NCBI GenBank assembly: GCA_023053685.1
Contig: JALIGW010000016.1
Span: forward strand, 4,596,001 to 4,660,000
DNA length: 64,000 nucleotides
Direction of reading: 5' to 3'
DNA from: Diadophis punctatus similis
Lineage: Eukaryota > Chordata > Lepidosauria > Squamata > Dipsadidae
The translations under genes were made by a program, and so were the position numbers. Below the pieces are notes generated by a model. That model was not told the origin of the DNA. It was given only the letters and a program-made list of their open reading frames with translations, and ran no database searches. Below, piece after piece: positions 59,433 to 64,000 of the stretch (within the stretch, counting starts at the first letter, position 1; the number at the start of each line of letters is the position of its first letter).

Positions 59433-60261
59433 CAGTGGTGGGTTTGAAAAACCGGTTCGCTGCCCGGTTGCTGGGTGGGCGTGGCCATGGGGGCGTGCCC
59501 TACCCATATTCCTGTACCACAGCGGGGGGGCGTTTTCACCCTCCCCAGGATCCAGAGGCTTTCCTCGAGCCTTCAGGAGGGCGAAAACAGCTTCCCCCGG
59601 GGAACCGGAGGCCCTCCGGAGGCCGGAAACAGGCCCGTTTCTGGACTTCTGGTAGGCCCGTTTTTCATCCTCCCAGAGCCTCCGTGCACTTACCTGGCAT
59701 CCAAAACGGGCCGCGTGGAGACTCCTGGGAGGGGAGCGGAGGGGTGGGTGGGGTCAGCCAGTCCTTGGAACCACCGGTTTGGCAAATCAGATTTATTTAT
59801 TTATTTATTTATTTTGTTATTCTTATATGCCGCCCAACTCCCGAAGGACTCAGGGCGGCTTACAACAAGAAGAAATACAAGAATAAACAAAATTACATGG
59901 AATTTAAAAATAAATACAAAATTTAAAACAGTTATTTAAAACAACAACATCCATTCAGCACGTACATACTTGGGGGGTAGGCTCAGGTGGAATTAAGCTG
60001 TCCCCCCCACCTGCAGGAAAAGCCATGTCTTAATGGCTTTTCGGAAGGCCAGCAGAGTGGGGATAGTCCGGGTCTCTGGGGGTAGTTGGTTCCAGAGCAC
60101 GGGGCCAGCCACAGAGAAGGCTCTCCCCCTAGGGCCCGCCAGTCGGCATTGCTTGGCCAACGGGACCTGGAGGAGGCCAACTCTGTGGGCCCTAACCGGT
60201 CGGATTAAAATTAACATCTGGTTTGCCCGAATCGGTCCAAACCGGCTGAATCCCACCCCTG
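59433..60261. mobile_element. hAT-B-related element, interrupted by an L2-like LINE
   Basis: CAGTGGTGGGTTTGAAAAAC left and CGGCTGAATCCCACCCCTG right; GAAAGGC occurs on both sides as the likely duplication. The GC-rich interior matches 39223-39663. Confidence 0.8.
59786..60218 (-). mobile_element. L2-like LINE 3' end
   Basis: Minus strand: RPVRAHRVGLLQVPLAKQC, GPRGRAFSVAGPVLWNQLPP, IPTLLAFRKAIKTWLF, then a 3' tail and a (TAAA)-type run. Heavily 5'-truncated; it lies inside the hAT-B element. Confidence 0.85.
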
Positions 60262-60330
60262 CGAAAGGCTAGGTTAACCTTAAGCAGGTCAGGATCGAAC
60301 TCCTGACACTCTGCCCTGGTCTTAAACCCA

Positions 60331-61167
60331 AATGAAATGAGTTAGAAAATCTAACTTCTTGTTCATATCTTGAAGCAGCTGCTATAGAGACAAAGAACTA
60401 GCTACTTTACAGTACTATGGCACTGTGCTTTGGGGGGGGGGGAGCTATTTAAATATAATACCGGCACTTCATCTTAAATTTCAAAAACGTTTGTTTCTTA
60501 TTATATCCAAGGTTGAGTTTTGTATTGCTAGAGTTCCTGAAATATTTTATTACAAGTACACAGTTGCTTACACTTTCCTCTGAAGTGACTATTATCTGCC
60601 ACCTCAATTGTACACTATTTCGAAGGTGCTTTAAAGATTATTACACTAAAGAATAGTCTAAAATAGGAAAGACAGCAATAACCATAATTTGAAAACAGTG
60701 TTCCTGAAAATTTAGAGTGGCATTCACTGAAAGAACAAAATATGTTTGTATTCAGGAAGGATTATTTTAAAATGTTTAAATCTAAAAATTGTAGATAGAA
60801 TAGTTCACAAAATGATTCATTCGGCCTTTGTAGCCAAGAAAATGGTCAGAGAATTACTCTTCAAACAACAGAATATAATAGAGACTTGCTTACTTTAATG
60901 TCAAGGATATAGCAATGTATTCTAGCAACTTCTAATTAGCCATGAGTCAAGCTCAGCTTAAGGAAAAGTTTATCTTTTTTGTTTGTTTTATATACAAAGA
61001 AATACTTACTTTATATACTTACAGGACAGGTATACTGTAATGGAAAGATGATAAAGCCCTTTTATTTTAGAGGACGTGTGGGAGAGGGTATTCTTCTCCT
61101 CTCGTCTTTTCTTCAGTATCTGACATTAAGAAACATCAGTTTTAATGGGACTGAAAATGGAGCACTG
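60331..61167. other. No gene recognised
   Basis: AT-rich unique sequence with a poly-G run near 60431. Confidence 0.4.
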
Positions 61168-61517
61168 CAAGGGTAGGTTCTAACATACCTCGCTGGCGGT
61201 TCGCTTCCTCCTGCGCTGCGTGGGTGCGCCGCGTGGGCACGCGCACGCTTCGCACACACACACACATGTGCAGTGCCAAAAAATCCGGAGAAAAAAAGCC
61301 AAAAACAAGATGGCAAGCACATGCACAGTGCCGGAAACTCGGCTTCTGCACATGCTCAGAAGAAAAATTCAAAAAAATATTCAAAAAATATTCAAAAAAA
61401 AGATGACGCCCACGGACCGGCACCGACTGAACTGGTTCTGTGATGTCATCGTGACATCACCAGCGGGTCACTATAGGTTCGGGCAAACCAGTCCGAACCG
61501 GGAGGAACCCACCTCTG
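61168..61517. mobile_element. hAT-B element
   Basis: CAAGGGTAGGTTCTAACATAC left and GGAGGAACCCACCTCTG right; perfect duplication GAGCACTG at 61160-61167 and 61518-61525. Close relative, inverted, of the copy at 14160-14496. Confidence 0.9.
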
Positions 61518-62824
61518 GAGCACTGGTAGATGCATCTGGTGCATTGATTGCCTCCAACAAGTTCTCATAGGTCAATGGGTAAAAGGAATCTTTCTTTTTC
61601 TCTTAATAATTTTTCTCACAGTTGGTTTGTGCAATAATTATAGAAATAACAAACCGGTTGTTAAAGTATATATTGGGGATGCTTGAAGTATGCTTAACTA
61701 GTGAAAATCTGTAAAAAAAAATACTTTTTTTTTTCTCCTGTTAATTTCCCCCCCCCCCACATGAGGCACTAAAAAAACTACAGGTAGTACCGGGAGCAAC
61801 CCACCACTGCATCACTCCTCCTTCCTCTGACCAGATGTGAAAACGTCCTTGGTTCCCAAGAGAAAGTATTTTATTTACACAACCCCAGCTATCTCTAATC
61901 CCCCCTCCCTATCCCTCAGCTCCAGTGTGGCAGCACTGAAGCTCCTTCAAGATGGCTTCGCCCAGGCCTGCTTCAGGGTTGACAGTGTGGACTTCAACTC
62001 TGACTGGGGAATTCTGGGAGTTGAAGTCCACCCAGCTTAATTTTTGGCAAGAGTTTAATAAAGGGAATAAATGAAACCTGTCTTCACAGACTCATCAGCC
62101 ATACTTCTTTCCTACATCATTTTCTACTTTCTGAAGAAAAAAAGCACAAGTCTGATCTGCCTGCTAAGTTATATTTCCCATGGTGGAACAGCCAAAGCAA
62201 CTACTACGCCCACATCTGAGTTGAAATGGGACATGCAAAAAGGATAATTATTTACAGTAAAAGATGGGAGTAAGGTGTCATGCGTGTTACCTCATGCTCT
62301 TCTATTATTGCAGAGAGAACACACCTGTTTCATTCTCTCATCCACCTTCAGTAATAAGAACTCCATTTCAGTGACAGGAAGAAAGGCGGGATAACACTTT
62401 TTCTGTCAAGGGCTTCACACAACACAATCCGGCTGCTATGATTATATCCCACTCAATTCCTCCTGGTGTTTATTCTTCTCAGAATTGCTTCTAAACACTT
62501 CACAGAGGTTTCAAACAAGGTTAGAAAGGACAATCAACCCTATACATACAAATGATAATGAAGTTTTGATTTCCCTTCTAAAAAAATGAAAATTAATTCA
62601 GTATTTCTGAATAAAAGGGTTCCCCCCCCATCACCATCCCTGTGGCCTTTCCCCATATTAGTTGCCTGTCCTAGTTTGCCTTCTTAACTACTATCCACCA
62701 CAGCTTTTAGGAAAAGCACTAAAACTTGGGGAATGGCAGTGTCCCCTCCCATCCTCCAGCAAAAAAAATCTGCACTCCTTTGCTGTCTCTCCATTTCTTA
62801 CTCAATCTAAACCAAACCAGGTCA
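61518..62824. other. No gene; two small repeat fragments
   Basis: Holds a hAT-B right-end scrap at 61786-61809 (ACCGGGAGCAACCCACCACTG) and a family D arm at 61978-62046 (AATTCTGGGAGTTGAAGTCC). Otherwise unique. Confidence 0.5.
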
Positions 62825-63614
62825 GGCTTATTTATTTATTTATTTATTATTTATTAGTTGCATTTGTATGCCGCCCACTCCACAGAGACTCTGGGCGGCT
62901 CACAACAGTAAAAATTCACATGCAACAGCAAATATAAAAAGCATTAAAAACAATAGATATTAAAACATTTTAAAACATTAAAAACCACAATTTAAAAACC
63001 CATACAATAAATCATTCATGGGGCCAAGAGTGATCGGTGTTGTATTAAAATCATTGGCCCCAGGCCTGTCGACAAAGCCATGTTTTTACTGCTTTTCTGA
63101 AGGCTGGCAGGGTGGGAATAATGCGGATCTCGGGGGGTAGTGTATTCCAGAGAGCCGGTGCTGCAACAGAGAAGGCCCTCGTTCGTGGGCCCGCCAGCCG
63201 ACATTGTTCGGCTGACGAGACCACCAGCAGACCAACTCTGTGGGTTCTAATCGGTCTTAGGGAGGTATGTTGGAGAAGGCAGTCTCGGAGGTAAACTGGT
63301 CCTAAGCCATGTAGGGCTTTAAAGGTAATCACCAACACCTTGAATTGCGCTTGGAGCCCTATGGGCAGCCAGTGCAGTTCGCGAAGGATGGGTGTCACAT
63401 GGGTGTATCTAGGGACACCCATCACCACATGCGTCGCCGCATTCTGCACTAGCTGCAGTCTCCGAACGTTCTTCAAGGGTATCCCCATGTAGAGTGCATT
63501 GCAATAGTCAAGACGTGAGGTAACAAGGGCATGAGTGACTGTAAGTAGTGCCTCCCGGTCCAAGAAGGGATGCAACTGGTGCACAAGACAAATTTGTGCA
63601 AAGGCTTCCTTCAC
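62825..63614 (-). mobile_element. L2-like LINE 3' end, longest copy
   Basis: An open frame of 187 codons at 63051-63614 on the minus strand encodes the L2 reverse-transcriptase C-terminus: DREALLTVTHALVTSRLDYC, RRLQLVQNAATHVVMGVPRY, LRELHWLPIGLQAQFKVLVI, AFSVAAPALWNTLPPEIR, FRKAVKTWLCRQAWG. The 3' UTR reaches a TTTA-type run at 62828-62850. It is the best preserved L2-like copy here. Confidence 0.88.
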
Positions 63615-64000
63615 TCTTTATTTTTCTGCAGAGGGAAAGCATTTGAACGGGTGTTACTCGGCAGGCTATGTTTCATCACCCATGTTCGTTCCCTTCACTA
63701 TATTGCAACAAGCAGGATTTGTGTTACCCGGAGAGCTTATGTACATGCAAAGGATCTGTTGTAATAGCAAGGCAGAGAAATGGCAGGTATTTCTTGTCTC
63801 CAAAGGAAGCCTGACATTGGCAGTATCTCTTGCTGACTAATGCATTCGTTCTACAGCCTCCATCTTGAAACAGATTCTAACACTGCAGACTTCATGGTTT
63901 GAAACATCTAACTGACCATTTTCGCCTCTTCTTATTTTTCTTTTGAGACATTGCAGGGATAAATTCTGAAGAATGTCACACTCTTATCGAACACTTTTGG
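63615..64000. other. No gene recognised
   Basis: Sequence to the window edge, with short open frames only. Confidence 0.35.

Larger units (their letters stand above)
59285..60330 (-). mobile_element. SINE interrupted by a hAT-B element (which carries a LINE)
   Basis: The left piece 59285-59432 (CTTATATACCACTTCATAGTG, CATATTGCCCACAATAATC) and right piece 60262-60330 (CAGGTCAGGATCGAACTCC) are halves of one squamate repeat also found at 11600-11795; on the minus strand the right piece contains a box B-like GAGTTCGATCC, so it is a tRNA-type SINE. Confidence 0.7.

Overview
The window is vertebrate nuclear DNA, almost certainly from a squamate reptile and most likely a snake. The evidence is the repeat set: CR1 LINE 3' ends that run into microsatellites, Bov-B LINE, Sauria-type tRNA SINEs, L2-like LINEs, a Penelope-like element, many short hAT-type elements with 8-bp target duplications, and long TA, TC, CTAT and TTCTA arrays. 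There are no bacterial features.

Two protein-coding host genes can be reconstructed exon by exon. MTIF3 (mitochondrial translation initiation factor 3) lies on the plus strand with coding exons at 9095-9551, 9861-10015 and 10692-10901 (273 aa). GTF3A (transcription factor IIIA, nine C2H2 fingers) lies on the minus strand in nine coding exons from 20727 down to 11086 (364 aa). They converge tail to tail with 184 bp between stop codons, the arrangement known from other vertebrates. CpG-rich promoter regions lie at about 4640-5480 (probably MTIF3) and 20728-20960 (GTF3A).

Layout: 1-4.4 kb is old repeat debris and possibly the 3' UTR of an upstream gene. 4.5-9.1 kb holds the putative MTIF3 promoter and first intron, with palindromic hAT elements, a LINE and an AT-rich array. 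9.1-20.7 kb holds the gene pair, with repeats confined to introns, including an antisense Bov-B fragment. 21-25 kb is unannotated unique sequence. 25-41 kb is repeat-rich: Penelope-like 3' end, SINEs, several CR1 3' ends, a recent 1091-bp tandem duplication and microsatellites. 41.6-46.2 kb is a full-length Ty1/copia retrotransposon with one uninterrupted 1329-codon gag-pol frame and two LTRs that look identical. 46-64 kb is a mosaic of nested hAT, mariner-like, L2, CR1 and SINE copies, an isolated CpG island (51.24-51.83 kb) and one possible orphan terminal exon (57.3-57.7 kb).

The only sequence that looks like a complete, possibly active system is the copia element. Its primer-binding site matches the anticodon arm, not the 3' end, of initiator tRNA-Met, and it sits inside an older small inverted-repeat element. 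Nested insertions with readable target duplications give a relative chronology at several loci.
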